Assembly (NCBI RefSeq): GCF_016765635.1
Contig: NZ_JAESVD010000005.1
Span: 62,001-126,000 of the forward strand
Length of the DNA stretch: 64,000 nucleotides
Reading direction: 5' to 3'
Origin: Shewanella schlegeliana
GTDB taxonomy: Bacteria > Pseudomonadota > Gammaproteobacteria > Enterobacterales > Shewanellaceae
The notes beneath the pieces are model-generated. The model ran no database searches and was not told the DNA's origin. It saw nothing but the letters and a program-made list of their open reading frames with translations. Shown here one piece after another: positions 36,202 to 46,698 of the stretch. Numbering within the stretch: position 1 is the first letter of the stretch; the number at the start of each line of letters is the position of its first letter. A program made the position numbers and the translations under genes.

Positions 36202-38483
36202 TGGTTAACTCGACAGCTAGTAATAGCGTCAGTGATCAAGTTATCAAGAGTGAGATGCCACTGCGCATCGCACTCTTGGTGCTACCTACGCCACTAGACC
36301 TAAGCCTTTATAACGCAGAAAACGCTAAGCTACTGCCTCACTTATTGCCTGAGCTGTATCGCTCAAAATTGCTTGAGACAACTGAGCTTGTCTCTATCAA
36401 GGTCGATGATTTTGAGGCTAACTTAACAGCCACTATCGAGTCGATTGAGCAAGGCAAAATAGTGCAAATATCAACAGAAACAAGCTCGCTGTTGATGATG
36501 CCGGCGCTAACTGCCGCACAGAATCGCATTCACCCTCATGCGGTGCTTGCTGCAATGCAGATCCAAACAGAGGCAGGTTTAGTGACCTCCGCCCTCACAG
36601 ACACATGTATCGCTGACTCTTGTGTGGTTGATTCTTGTATGAAGAGTGCTTTAAACCAAGCCAAGCGTAAGCAAGAGAATGTTAGCAAACGTATCGATCT
36701 GCCTGAGCTTAGTAGCACAGAGCAGTTTGATGCCGTGTGTGAACAAATCAAAGATCTGGCCTCTCGTACCCACCATAGAGATGCGACATCGATTAGCCCT
36801 AAACAAGCGACGAGTCACTACTGGTTTACCGATCACCATCAAGCACGCGTGCTGGCGATCAATCTGACTAACGCTTCACAAAGCAGCTCAAAGACTCAAC
36901 CAGCAGCGAGCTGTATCAGTTTTGTCGTCTCCCAAGGCTCAGGCTTTATCGCTGCAAAATCGATTATCAATGAGCAGCGATTACAGTTTGTTGTTTGTGC
37001 TGATAACCAAGCAGAGCTTGTCGCCGAGCTTGATGCACTACAAGCCAAACTAACAGCGCTGGCATCAAAGCCTAGGCTAAGAGACTCACTGCTGACCTTG
37101 ATGCGTGATAACTTACTCGCCTTCGAAGCCAGCACGAATCGTACATATGCCATCACACTGCAAGCGAGTTCAATTAAAGCTATGCAGCAAGAACTTGATG
37201 CAATTGCCTTAGCTTTGCCTAAAATGATGGATGAAAAAAGTCAGTACCGCACACCAGCAGGAAGTTATTTCACGGCTGAGCCTCTCGGTACAACTGACCA
37301 GAGTGGCCTTGCCTTTGTCTACCCTGGCGTGGGCACTGTCTATAGCGATATGTTCAGTGAGCTACATGGATATTTTCCGTCACTCTATTCACAGCTAGAG
37401 CGTGAAGGTGACTTAAAATCCATGTTTCAAGCTGAGGCTATCTATAATTTAGACCCAAAAGTGACGCCCGCTATGCCACTTGGCGATCTGGCGATTGCGG
37501 GTGTGGGGAGCAGCTACCTACTGACTCAGTTATTGGTGAAAGAGTTCGGCATCACGCCTAACTTTGCCTTAGGTTACTCCATGGGTGAAGCCTCAATGTG
37601 GGCAAGTCTTGGTGTATGGAAAGACCCACACGCCTTGATTGAGAAAACCAAAACTGACCCGCTATTTACACGCGCGATTTCAGGCAAGCTAACCGCTGTT
37701 CGCAGGGCATGGCAGCTAAATGAAGCCGATGCTGAGATTGTATGGAACAGCTTTGTGGTGCGCTCAGCCGCTGCGCCGATTAAAGCGCTACTACCAAAGT
37801 TCCCTCACGCCTATCTTGCGATTGTTCAGGGGGATACCTGTGTGATTGCAGGCTGTGAAACTCAGTGCCGCGAGCTGCTAACTCAGTTAGGCAAGCGAGG
37901 CATTGCTGCAAACCGTGTCACTGCGATGCATACGACTCCAGCAATGGAAGAGCATAGCAACGTAGCGCAGTTCTATCAGCAGCCCCTTGAAGCGTCATTA
38001 CCGACTGAAATTAAATTTATCAGTGCAGCCTCCGGCGATAGCAAGGTTACAAACAGCCATGGCGGCCTCGATAGTCAAACAATCGCAAACTCAATTGCCG
38101 ATACTTTCTGCAACACCTTAGACTTTACTGCGCTTATTCATAGCGCACAAAAGCAAGGTGCTAAGCTATTTGTCGAGTTAGGAGCTGACAGACAAAACTG
38201 CACTCTTATCGATAAGATAGCCAAGCAAGACCGTCAATGTGGCGCTCAGTCAACTGACTACCTATGCTGCACCGTCCCCGTCAATGCGAAAGGCGGTGAT
38301 GATATCACTACCCTACTCAAGGCATTAGGCCAACTCATTAGTCATCGCGTGCCACTCACGACTCAACCACTTATTGATGGATTAAATCGTGAGATAGCAC
38401 AGAGCCAACTGCAAGCTGTATCGACCGCACAAGGAGTCACAGCCGAGCAGGTGACAAACCTAACATTACAAGGAGAAGTCTAA
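36201..38483 (+). CDS. pfaB: PUFA synthase acyltransferase subunit PfaB
   Basis: A 760-residue subunit with a C-terminal acyltransferase domain; the nucleophile Ser460 lies in LGYSMGEASMWASLG, and VYPGVGTVYSDMF marks the start of the domain. The N-terminal half is a degenerate, low-conservation segment. PfaB influences which final product (EPA or DHA) is made and is the gene most divergent between producers, so sequence comparison of this subunit best predicts the product. Translation is coupled to pfaA and pfaC through one-base TAATG overlaps. Confidence 0.97.
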   Translation: MVNSTASNSVSDQVIKSEMPLRIALLVLPTPLDLSLYNAENAKLLPHLLPELYRSKLLETTELVSIKVDDFEANLTATIESIEQGKIVQISTETSSLLMMPALTAAQNRIHPHAVLAAMQIQTEAGLVTSALTDTCIADSCVVDSCMKSALNQAKRKQENVSKRIDLPELSSTEQFDAVCEQIKDLASRTHHRDATSISPKQATSHYWFTDHHQARVLAINLTNASQSSSKTQPAASCISFVVSQGSGFIAAKSIINEQRLQFVVCADNQAELVAELDALQAKLTALASKPRLRDSLLTLMRDNLLAFEASTNRTYAITLQASSIKAMQQELDAIALALPKMMDEKSQYRTPAGSYFTAEPLGTTDQSGLAFVYPGVGTVYSDMFSELHGYFPSLYSQLEREGDLKSMFQAEAIYNLDPKVTPAMPLGDLAIAGVGSSYLLTQLLVKEFGITPNFALGYSMGEASMWASLGVWKDPHALIEKTKTDPLFTRAISGKLTAVRRAWQLNEADAEIVWNSFVVRSAAAPIKALLPKFPHAYLAIVQGDTCVIAGCETQCRELLTQLGKRGIAANRVTAMHTTPAMEEHSNVAQFYQQPLEASLPTEIKFISAASGDSKVTNSHGGLDSQTIANSIADTFCNTLDFTALIHSAQKQGAKLFVELGADRQNCTLIDKIAKQDRQCGAQSTDYLCCTVPVNAKGGDDITTLLKALGQLISHRVPLTTQPLIDGLNREIAQSQLQAVSTAQGVTAEQVTNLTLQGEV

Positions 38484-41400
38484 TGTCTTCTTCAGATAAA
38501 AAAATACCCGCAGGAAAGCAAAGCAAGATCGCCATTGTCGGTCTCGCCACTCTCTACCCTGATGCTAAATCTCCACAGGAGTTTTGGCAGAACTTACTCG
38601 ATAAACGCGACTCACGTACGACACTGACCAATGAAAAATTGGGGGCTAACAGCAGCGACTATCAAGGCGTTCAAGGCCAGTCAGACCGTTTTTATTGTGA
38701 TAAAGGCGGCTATATTGAAAACTTCTGTTTCGACCCAAGCGGTTATCAGCTACCAAGTGAGAGCCTAACCGGACTCGATGACAGTTTTCTATGGGCGCTA
38801 GACACTAGTCGTAAAGCACTCGATGATGCTGGGATCGCCTTAAACAGCGATGCATTAGCGCGCACAGGTATCGTTATGGGAGCATTGTCGTTCCCAACGA
38901 CTCGCTCAAACGATCTATTTCTGCCTATCTATCACAGCGCCGTTGAAAAAGCGCTGCAGGATAAACTAGGTCATCAAGGGTTTAAGCTAAACCCAACCAA
39001 TGGCCACACCACTCGTGCCCAAAGCGAAGTGGATCTCGACTGCGCCAATGGTGCGATAGCTCATAACGCCTCAAAAGTCGTGGCCGATGCTTTAGGCCTA
39101 GGCGGCGCACAGCTTAGCCTCGATGCAGCCTGTGCTAGTTCGGTTTACTCACTTAAACTCGCCTGTGACTACTTAAGCGCTGGCAAGAGTGATGTGATGT
39201 TAGCGGGTGCGGTATCGGGTGCGGATCCCTTCTTTATCAATATGGGATTCTCAATCTTTCACGCCTACCCAGATCACGGCATATCAGTCCCCTTCGATGC
39301 CAACAGTAAGGGCCTGTTCGCTGGCGAAGGTGCGGGCGTTTTAGTATTAAAGCGCCTTGAAGATGCCGAGCGTGATGGCGATAAAATCTATGCTGTCGTC
39401 AGTGGTGTAGGCCTGTCTAACGACGGTAAGGGGCAGTTTGTCCTTAGCCCTAACCCTAAAGGCCAGGTCAAAGCTTTCGAGCGCGCCTATGCTGCCAGTG
39501 ATATCGAACCAAAAGATATCGAAGTGATTGAATGTCATGCTACGGGGACTCCACTGGGCGATAAGATAGAGCTGACCTCGATGGAAACCTTCTTCGAGGA
39601 TAAGCTTCAAGGCAATGAAGCGCCGCTAATTGGCTCGGCAAAATCTAACCTAGGTCACCTGCTGACAGCAGCTGGCATGCCGGGGATCATGAAGATGATC
39701 TTCGCCATGAAAGAGGGCTTCCTTCCGCCAAGTATCAATATCAGCGATGCGATATCCTCCCCTAATAAGCTCTTTGGTAAGCCTACGCTACCCAATATGG
39801 TTCAGGGGTGGCCAGATAAAAGATCCAACAATATCGATGGTGTAAAACATCGTCATGCTGGCGTGTCGGTATTTGGCTTTGGTGGCTGTAATGCCCACCT
39901 TTTACTAGAGTCCTACTCAGCTGCTCAGGCCACTGGCTTACAAGCTGCTAGCAAGCAAGCTGTGCAAACAACTAAACCTGAGTCGATGAAGATCACAGGT
40001 CTTGCCTCGCACTTTGGCCCGCTAAGCAGTATCAACCAGCTCAATGACGCTATCAGTAGCAAGAGTAACGGCTTTATTTCGCTACCAAAGCAACGCTGGA
40101 AGGGCCTAGAGAAACATAACGAATTGCTAGCAAAGTTTGGCCTAAACGCAGCGCCAAAAGGCGCCTATGTCGACAGTTTCGAGCTCGATTTTCTGCGCTT
40201 TAAACTGCCGCCAAATGAAGATGATCGCCTGATCTCACAACAACTGATGTTGATGAAGGTGACCGATGAGGCGATTCGTGATGCCAAGCTAAATCCGGGT
40301 CAAAAAGTAGCGGTATTAGTCGCTATGGAAACCGAGTTAGAGTTACATCAGTTCCGCGGCCGCGTTAACCTGCATACTCAGCTGCAAGAGAGCCTATCGG
40401 CCATGGGCGTGATCTTAAGCGATGATGAGTATCAAGCCCTAGAAGCGATCACCATGGACAGTGTACTCGATGCTGCCAAGCTGAATCAGTACACCAGTTT
40501 TATCGGTAATATCATGGCCTCGCGCATCGCCTCACTATGGGACTTTAATGGCCCTGCATTTACCATCTCTGCCGCAGAGCAATCGGTGAGCCGCTGTATC
40601 GATGTCGCCCAAAATATGATGGCAAGCGAGGCACTGGACGCTGTGGTTATCGCTGCGGTCGATCTCTCGGGTAGCTTCGAGCAGGTTATCTTGAAAAACA
40701 GTGTCGAGCCTGTCTCAATCGATGCGACAGCCACCCAAAACAGCAATGGCTGGAATGTGGGTGAAGGCGCTGGCGCTATCGTATTGGTACCGAGCGATTC
40801 TAGCGCTGCCGATAGTCAAGACTCGTATGACCAAGGCTCTTATGGAGAGACTTCTTACGGCCAACCTTCTTATGCAGAGATAAGCGCCCTCGCTTTTGGC
40901 AAAGCAACAGAGGCTAGACACGTTACGGATAAACTACTGACTCAAGTCTGCGCGGAGCCTAGCAGCATCAAGCTGGTTGAAACCAGTGTTGCACCAGGAA
41001 GCTGTGTACATTCACCGCTAAACAATCTACTGCCTCACGTCACCAGCACTTGTGCAGAAGAGCGTGTGGGCCATAGCTTTGCCGCAGCCGGTATGGCGAG
41101 TCTGCTGCACGGCCTACTCAACCTGTCTTTACAAGCGCAACAGGGAGGCGCGCCGCAAAGCGCATTGGTCGTCAACACCAGTGAAAACCAAGTCTCTCAG
41201 TTATTGATTAGCCAAAGTGCAAACCAACAGCGTGCACTGACATCGCGCTTAAGCTGTGAGCTTAAGTCTGATGCTAAGCATCAACTATTAAAGCAAGTCA
41301 CCTTAGGCGGTCGAGATATCTATCAACATATCGTCGACACACCACTTGCGCACTTAAGCTCAATTCAGAGCAAGCTTGCCCAAGGCACAGCATCCTCTGT

Positions 41401-44374
41401 TATCAAGCGAGATAAGCCACTTATTACCCGCACTGTTGCACCTGTTAGCCCTACACCAGTATTAGGTAACCCTATGACCAATCTAGCTAAAACTATTACA
41501 ACTGAAGCGCCGCCGACTAAAACCGCAGCAATCGATGTGTCTGCAGGCAACTTAAGCGCATTTCAACAGAACCAGCAACTGACTCAAGCGGCTCACCAAG
41601 CATTCTTAGAAAGCCGCTCAGCAGGTATGAAGGTCGCCGATGCACTGCTTAAACAGCAGCTTGCTCAAGAGATTGCACAAGCAAAAGGCCAAACCGCTTC
41701 GCTAAACCAAAGCACGTTAACCCAGCCAGTTAATACGGTTCATGCTCCTGCAACCGCCTCACCAGCAACAAATACTGTACTCAAGCCTGATCATGCTAAC
41801 GTACCGCCATACACGGCGCCGACACCTGAGCTAAAGCCCTGTATCTGGAACTATGCCGACTTAGTCGAGTATGCCGAAGGCGATATTGCCAAGGTATTTG
41901 GCAGCGACTACGCGATTATCGATAGCTACTCTCGCCGCGTACGTCTTCCAACCACTGACTATCTATTGGTGTCACGCGTGACTAAGCTCGATGCCACCAT
42001 GAACGAGTTTAAGCCATGCTCAATGACCACTGAGTATGATATCCCCGTTGATGCGCCTTACCTTGTCGACGGTCAGATCCCATGGGCTGTAGCCGTTGAG
42101 TCTGGTCAGTGCGACTTGATGCTCATTAGCTATTTAGGTATCGATTTTGAGAACAAGGGAGAGCGTGTCTATCGTCTGCTCGATTGTACCCTCACCTTCT
42201 TAGGTGATCTGCCACGTGGCGGTGACACTCTGCGCTATGACATCAAGATCAACAACTATGCCCGTAACGGCGATACCCTGCTGTTCTTCTTCTCTTATGA
42301 GTGTTTCGTTGGCGACACCATGATCCTTAAGATGGATGGTGGCTGTGCAGGTTTCTTCACCGATGAAGAACTTGCCGATGGTAAAGGGGTTATCCGCACC
42401 GAAGATGAGATCAAGGCGCGTAACTTAGCAGTAAAGAAAACCTTCAGCCCACTGCTAGACTGCCCGAAAACCAGCTTCAGCTATGGCGAGATCCATAAGC
42501 TACTCAGTGCCGATATCGAAGGCTGCTTTGGCCCAAGTCATAGCGGCCCCGCGCAACCATCGCTTTGTTTCGCATCGGAGAAGTTCCTGATGATCGAACA
42601 AGTCAGCAAGGTTGAACGCAATGGCGGCGCATGGGGCCTAGGCCTTATCGAAGGTCATAAGCAACTCGAACCGAACCACTGGTACTTCCCTTGTCATTTC
42701 CAAGGTGATCAAGTGATGGCGGGCTCCTTGATGGCTGAAGGTTGTGGTCAGCTACTACAGTTCTTTATGCTACATCTTGGTATGCATGTTCAAACCAAGA
42801 ATGGTCGTTTCCAGCCTCTTGAGAATGCCTCTCAGAAGGTGCGTTGTCGCGGACAGGTGTTGCCACAATCAGGGACACTGACTTACCGCATGGAAGTGAC
42901 TGAAATTGGTTTCAGCCCTCGCCCATACGCTAAGGCGAATATCGATATCTTGCTTAACGGCAAAGCCGTAGTGGATTTCCAAAACCTAGGGGTGATGATT
43001 AAAGAGGAAGATGAGTGTACTCGTTACCCGATTCTTACTGCTCCAGCGACAGCCGCTAACGCTCAACAGGCAACTAATGTTCAGACAGGTGCGAAGAAGG
43101 TATATAAGCCAGCATCAGTGAATGCGCCTTTAATGGCACAAATTCCCGATCTAACCAAAGAGCCAAACAAGGGCGTGATTCCAATCTCTCACGTTGAAGC
43201 GCCAATCACCCCGGATTATCCGAACCGCGTTCCTGATACCGTGCCGTTTACGCCGTATCACATGTTTGAGTTTGCTACCGGTGATATCGAGAAATGTTTC
43301 GGCCCAGAGTTCGCTATCTATCGCGGCATGATCCCACCACGCACGCCTTGTGGCGACTTGCAGGTGACGACTCGCGTTATCGAGGTGAACGGTAAGCGCG
43401 GCGACTTTAAGAAGCCATCATCGTGTATCGCCGAGTATGAAGTGCCTGCAGATGCGTGGTATTTCGACAAAAACAGCCATGGCGCAGTAATGCCTTACTC
43501 GATTCTGATGGAGATCTCATTGCAACCTAACGGCTTTATCTCAGGTTACATGGGTACCACTCTTGGCTTCCCTGGCCTTGAGTTGTTCTTCCGTAACTTA
43601 GACGGTAGTGGTGAACTGCTGCGTGATGTGGACCTTCGTGGTAAGACGATTCGTAACGACTCGCGTCTGTTATCAACCGTTATGGCAGGCACCAACATCA
43701 TCCAAAGCTTTAGCTTCGAGCTAAGCACCGATGGTGAGCCTTTCTATCGCGGTACCGCAGTATTTGGTTACTTCAAAGGCGACGCCCTTAAAGATCAACT
43801 CGGTCTAGATAACGGCAAGGTCACTCAGCCTTGGCATGTGGCTAATGGCGTTGCAGCTACAACCAAAGTGAACCTACTCGATAAGAGCTGTCGTCATTTT
43901 AACGCTCCAGCCAACCAACCACACTACCGTCTAGCCGGTGGCCAGCTGAACTTTATCGACAGTGTTGAGATTGTTGATAATGGCGGCAGCGAGGGATTAG
44001 GTTATTTGTATGCTGAGCGTACTATCGATCCAAGTGACTGGTTCTTCCAATTCCACTTCCATCAAGATCCGGTTATGCCCGGTTCACTCGGTGTTGAAGC
44101 GATTATTGAAACCATGCAAGCTTACGCTATTAGTAAAGACTTAGGCGCTGGATTTACCAATCCTAAATTCGGCCAGATTTTATCGAACATCAAGTGGAAG
44201 TATCGCGGTCAAATCAACCCGTTAAACAAGCAGATGTCGATGGATGTCAGCATCACCTCGGTTAAAGATGACAACGGCAAGAAGGTGATCACCGGTAATG
44301 CCAGCCTGAGTAAGGATGGTCTGCGCATTTACGAAGTCTTTGATATTGCCATTTGCATCGAAGAATCTTTATAA
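38483..44374 (+). CDS. pfaC: PUFA synthase multidomain subunit PfaC (KS-CLF-DH-DH)
   Basis: 1963 residues. First ketosynthase with Cys217 in DAACASSVYSL, HATGTPLGD and SNLGHLLTAAG; then a chain-length-factor domain in which the active-site region reads AAEQSVSRC and lacks the cysteine; a Pro/Thr/Ala-rich linker; and two FabA-like dehydratase/isomerase domains: HFQGDQVMAGSL (His1405) and HFHQDPVMPGSLG (His1858). Together with PfaA it builds the cis double bonds. Between the KS and CLF end there is a small Ser/Tyr-rich repeat (SYDQGSYGETSYGQPSYAE, 40830-40880). PfaD follows 196 bp downstream. Confidence 0.98.
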   Translation: MSSSDKKIPAGKQSKIAIVGLATLYPDAKSPQEFWQNLLDKRDSRTTLTNEKLGANSSDYQGVQGQSDRFYCDKGGYIENFCFDPSGYQLPSESLTGLDDSFLWALDTSRKALDDAGIALNSDALARTGIVMGALSFPTTRSNDLFLPIYHSAVEKALQDKLGHQGFKLNPTNGHTTRAQSEVDLDCANGAIAHNASKVVADALGLGGAQLSLDAACASSVYSLKLACDYLSAGKSDVMLAGAVSGADPFFINMGFSIFHAYPDHGISVPFDANSKGLFAGEGAGVLVLKRLEDAERDGDKIYAVVSGVGLSNDGKGQFVLSPNPKGQVKAFERAYAASDIEPKDIEVIECHATGTPLGDKIELTSMETFFEDKLQGNEAPLIGSAKSNLGHLLTAAGMPGIMKMIFAMKEGFLPPSINISDAISSPNKLFGKPTLPNMVQGWPDKRSNNIDGVKHRHAGVSVFGFGGCNAHLLLESYSAAQATGLQAASKQAVQTTKPESMKITGLASHFGPLSSINQLNDAISSKSNGFISLPKQRWKGLEKHNELLAKFGLNAAPKGAYVDSFELDFLRFKLPPNEDDRLISQQLMLMKVTDEAIRDAKLNPGQKVAVLVAMETELELHQFRGRVNLHTQLQESLSAMGVILSDDEYQALEAITMDSVLDAAKLNQYTSFIGNIMASRIASLWDFNGPAFTISAAEQSVSRCIDVAQNMMASEALDAVVIAAVDLSGSFEQVILKNSVEPVSIDATATQNSNGWNVGEGAGAIVLVPSDSSAADSQDSYDQGSYGETSYGQPSYAEISALAFGKATEARHVTDKLLTQVCAEPSSIKLVETSVAPGSCVHSPLNNLLPHVTSTCAEERVGHSFAAAGMASLLHGLLNLSLQAQQGGAPQSALVVNTSENQVSQLLISQSANQQRALTSRLSCELKSDAKHQLLKQVTLGGRDIYQHIVDTPLAHLSSIQSKLAQGTASSVIKRDKPLITRTVAPVSPTPVLGNPMTNLAKTITTEAPPTKTAAIDVSAGNLSAFQQNQQLTQAAHQAFLESRSAGMKVADALLKQQLAQEIAQAKGQTASLNQSTLTQPVNTVHAPATASPATNTVLKPDHANVPPYTAPTPELKPCIWNYADLVEYAEGDIAKVFGSDYAIIDSYSRRVRLPTTDYLLVSRVTKLDATMNEFKPCSMTTEYDIPVDAPYLVDGQIPWAVAVESGQCDLMLISYLGIDFENKGERVYRLLDCTLTFLGDLPRGGDTLRYDIKINNYARNGDTLLFFFSYECFVGDTMILKMDGGCAGFFTDEELADGKGVIRTEDEIKARNLAVKKTFSPLLDCPKTSFSYGEIHKLLSADIEGCFGPSHSGPAQPSLCFASEKFLMIEQVSKVERNGGAWGLGLIEGHKQLEPNHWYFPCHFQGDQVMAGSLMAEGCGQLLQFFMLHLGMHVQTKNGRFQPLENASQKVRCRGQVLPQSGTLTYRMEVTEIGFSPRPYAKANIDILLNGKAVVDFQNLGVMIKEEDECTRYPILTAPATAANAQQATNVQTGAKKVYKPASVNAPLMAQIPDLTKEPNKGVIPISHVEAPITPDYPNRVPDTVPFTPYHMFEFATGDIEKCFGPEFAIYRGMIPPRTPCGDLQVTTRVIEVNGKRGDFKKPSSCIAEYEVPADAWYFDKNSHGAVMPYSILMEISLQPNGFISGYMGTTLGFPGLELFFRNLDGSGELLRDVDLRGKTIRNDSRLLSTVMAGTNIIQSFSFELSTDGEPFYRGTAVFGYFKGDALKDQLGLDNGKVTQPWHVANGVAATTKVNLLDKSCRHFNAPANQPHYRLAGGQLNFIDSVEIVDNGGSEGLGYLYAERTIDPSDWFFQFHFHQDPVMPGSLGVEAIIETMQAYAISKDLGAGFTNPKFGQILSNIKWKYRGQINPLNKQMSMDVSITSVKDDNGKKVITGNASLSKDGLRIYEVFDIAICIEESL

Positions 44375-44570
44375 ACCGGAGTGAGTGACTGGCTATTTTA
44401 CTCAATTTCTGTGTCAAAAGTGCTCACCTATATTCATAGGCTGCGCGCTTTTTTCTGGAAATTGAGCAAAAGTATCTGCGTCCTAACTCGATTTATAAGA
44501 ATGGTTTTATAGAAAAGAACAACAGCTAAGAGCCGCAAGCTCAATATAAATAATTAAGGGTCTACAAATA

Positions 44571-46199
44571 ATGAATCCTACTACAACCAGCGAAATGCTT
44601 TCACCGTGGCCATGGGCTGTGACTGAATCAAATATTAGCTTTGATGTGCAAGTGATGGAGCAGCAGTTAAAAGATTTTAGCCGTGGCTGTTACCTGGTCA
44701 ATCACAGCGAAAATGGTGTGGGTATCGCTCAGTCGGCAGAGATAGTGTCAGAGCAAGCGGCCAATCATTCGGGATTACCAGTCAGTGCTTTTGCACCCGC
44801 CCTTGGCACCGAAAGCCTAGGCGACAGTAATTTCCGCCGAGTACATGGCGTAAAATACGCCTACTATGCAGGCGCAATGGCTAACGGCATCTCTTCTGAA
44901 GAGCTGGTTATCGCACTGGGTAAAGCCGGTATTTTGTGTTCCTTTGGCGCGGCGGGTCTTATCCCAAGTCGTGTCGAAGAGGCTATTCACCGCATTCAAG
45001 CGGCGCTGCCAAATGGCCCATACATGTTTAACCTTATCCATAGTCCAAGTGAGCCAGCGTTAGAGCGTGGTAGCGTAGAGCTATTTTTAAAACATAAGGT
45101 GCGCACGGTCGAAGCATCGGCATTCTTAGGCTTAACGCCACAAATCGTCTACTACCGCGCAGCGGGCTTGAGCCGCGATGCTAACGGCAACGTAGTTGTT
45201 GGTAACAAGGTTATCGCCAAGGTCAGCCGCACCGAGGTTGCCGAAAAGTTTATGATGCCAGCCCCCGCCAAGATGCTGCAAAAGCTAGTTGATGACGGCT
45301 CAATTACTGCTGAGCAGATGGAGCTAGCGCTACTTGTACCTATGGCAGATGACATCACCGCTGAAGCCGACTCAGGTGGTCACACCGACAACCGTCCACT
45401 GGTTACGTTACTGCCGACAATCTTGGCGCTGAAAGAGGAAATTCAGGCTAAGTTCCAATACGAAACGCCTATCCGTGTGGGTTGTGGCGGTGGTGTCGGT
45501 ACCCCCGATGCAGCACTTGCCACCTTTAACATGGGCGCGGCCTATATCGTTACAGGTTCAGTAAACCAAGCTTGTGTGGAAGCCGGTGCCAGTGACCATA
45601 CGCGTAAACTACTCGCCACTACCGAGATGGCCGATGTGACCATGGCGCCAGCGGCTGACATGTTCGAGATGGGGGTTAAGCTACAGGTCGTTAAGCGCGG
45701 GACTCTTTTCCCTATGCGTGCTAACAAGCTTTATGAGATCTATACCCGTTATGACTCTATTGAAGCGATTCCAGCGGATGAGCGTGAAAAGTTAGAGAAG
45801 CAAGTATTTCGCTCAAGCCTTGATGAAATTTGGGCTGGTACCGTTGCCCACTTTAATGAGCGCGATCCAAAGCAGATTGAGCGCGCCGAGGGTAACCCTA
45901 AGCGTAAGATGGCACTGATTTTCCGCTGGTACCTAGGGCTTTCGAGCCGCTGGTCTAATTCTGGCGAAGTGGGACGCGAGATGGATTATCAAATTTGGGC
46001 AGGTCCTGCACTGGGCGCCTTTAATCAGTGGGCCAAAGGCAGTTACTTAGATAACTACCAAGACCGTAATGCGGTCGATGTGGCTAAACACCTGATGTAC
46101 GGCGCCGCCTACCTAAGCCGTATAAACTCACTGACAGCTCAGGGCGTAAAACTACCGGCACAGTTACTGCGCTGGAAGCCTACTCAAAGAATGGCTTAA
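44571..46199 (+). CDS. pfaD: PUFA synthase enoyl reductase subunit PfaD
   Basis: A 542-residue FMN-dependent TIM-barrel enoyl reductase related to 2-nitropropane dioxygenases. Motifs: SFGAAGLIPSRVEEAI, RVGCGGGVGTPDAALATFNM, VTGSVNQACVEAGASDHTR and VVKRGTLFPMRANKLYEIY. It reduces the double bond of the growing acyl chain. It lies 196 bp after pfaC, further than the overlapping upstream genes, so it may have some independent expression. Its 3' end, from about position 46005, has been copied twice downstream (46326-46600 and 48826-49060). Confidence 0.97.
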   Translation: MNPTTTSEMLSPWPWAVTESNISFDVQVMEQQLKDFSRGCYLVNHSENGVGIAQSAEIVSEQAANHSGLPVSAFAPALGTESLGDSNFRRVHGVKYAYYAGAMANGISSEELVIALGKAGILCSFGAAGLIPSRVEEAIHRIQAALPNGPYMFNLIHSPSEPALERGSVELFLKHKVRTVEASAFLGLTPQIVYYRAAGLSRDANGNVVVGNKVIAKVSRTEVAEKFMMPAPAKMLQKLVDDGSITAEQMELALLVPMADDITAEADSGGHTDNRPLVTLLPTILALKEEIQAKFQYETPIRVGCGGGVGTPDAALATFNMGAAYIVTGSVNQACVEAGASDHTRKLLATTEMADVTMAPAADMFEMGVKLQVVKRGTLFPMRANKLYEIYTRYDSIEAIPADEREKLEKQVFRSSLDEIWAGTVAHFNERDPKQIERAEGNPKRKMALIFRWYLGLSSRWSNSGEVGREMDYQIWAGPALGAFNQWAKGSYLDNYQDRNAVDVAKHLMYGAAYLSRINSLTAQGVKLPAQLLRWKPTQRMA

Positions 46200-46265
46200 G
46201 GCCAGCCTTGAGCCGCTCGTAGAAAGTCAGCCTTGAGCGGCTTTTATAAAAAGACAAATCAATCT

Positions 46266-46303
46266 AAAAAGCCACTAATCTCCATTAGTGGCTTTTTTAT
46301 TTT
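46266..46303 (+). terminator. Intrinsic terminator of pfaD
   Basis: GCCACTAAT (46271-46279) pairs with ATTAGTGGC (46284-46292) around CTCC, with flanking A-run and T-run. An almost identical terminator follows the third copy of the pfaD 3' end (49023-49060). Confidence 0.9.
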
Positions 46304-46325
46304 GACACTGAAGCCCCCTTCAGCC

Positions 46326-46600
46326 CCTGCACTGGGCGCCTTTAACCAGTGGGCCAAAGGCAGTGACTTGGATAACTCCTTCACACAACAAGCAAGACCG
46401 TAATGCGGTCGATGTGGCCAAGCACCTGATGTACGGCGCAGTATATCTAAGCCGTATTAACTCAACCTTTCACAACATAAGGCTCAAGGCGTTAAACTAC
46501 CGACGCAGTTACTACGCTGGAAGCCTACTCAAAGAATGGCTTAAGGTCAGCCTTGAGCGGCTCGTAGAAAGTAGAGAGTCAGCCTTGAGCGGCTTTGATA
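46326..46600 (+). pseudogene. Degenerate second copy of the pfaD 3' end
   Basis: Aligns with pfaD from CCCTGCACTGGGCGCCTT to the stop region (GAATGGCTTAAGG) and on into the 3' non-coding CAGCCTTGAGCGG segment. The 83-codon frame there (RNAVDVAKHLMYGA, LSRINS) is a scrambled version of the PfaD C-terminus. Two extra segments of about 17 bp interrupt it (CCTTCACACAACAAGC-type after GATAACT, and CCTTTCACAACATAAGG-type after AACTCAA). It cannot make a functional product. Confidence 0.85.
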
Positions 46601-46613
46601 AAAAAACAAGCTA

Positions 46614-46672
46614 AAGAAAAAGCCACCGAACAGCTCTTATTTCACTAAGAGGTTCTGGTGGTTTTTTATCAT
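46614..46672. terminator. Hairpin/terminator after pfaD copy 2
   Basis: AAAAAGCCACC...GGTGGTTTTTT with the inner pairing GAAC/GTTC and AGCTCTTA/TAAGAGGT. It can terminate in either direction and closes the KTSC gene side. Confidence 0.65.
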
Positions 46673-46698
46673 AAGCCTTAACAAAAGATATAGCAGCC

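Noticed and set aside
36039..36239. A minus-strand frame at the pfaA/pfaB junction
   Set aside because: Shadow of the pfaA C-terminus; the junction is fully coding on the plus strand.
46363..46614. An 83-codon open frame downstream of pfaD
   Set aside because: It is the out-of-register second copy of the pfaD 3' end, with short insertions, and has no start signal; listed as a pseudogene fragment.
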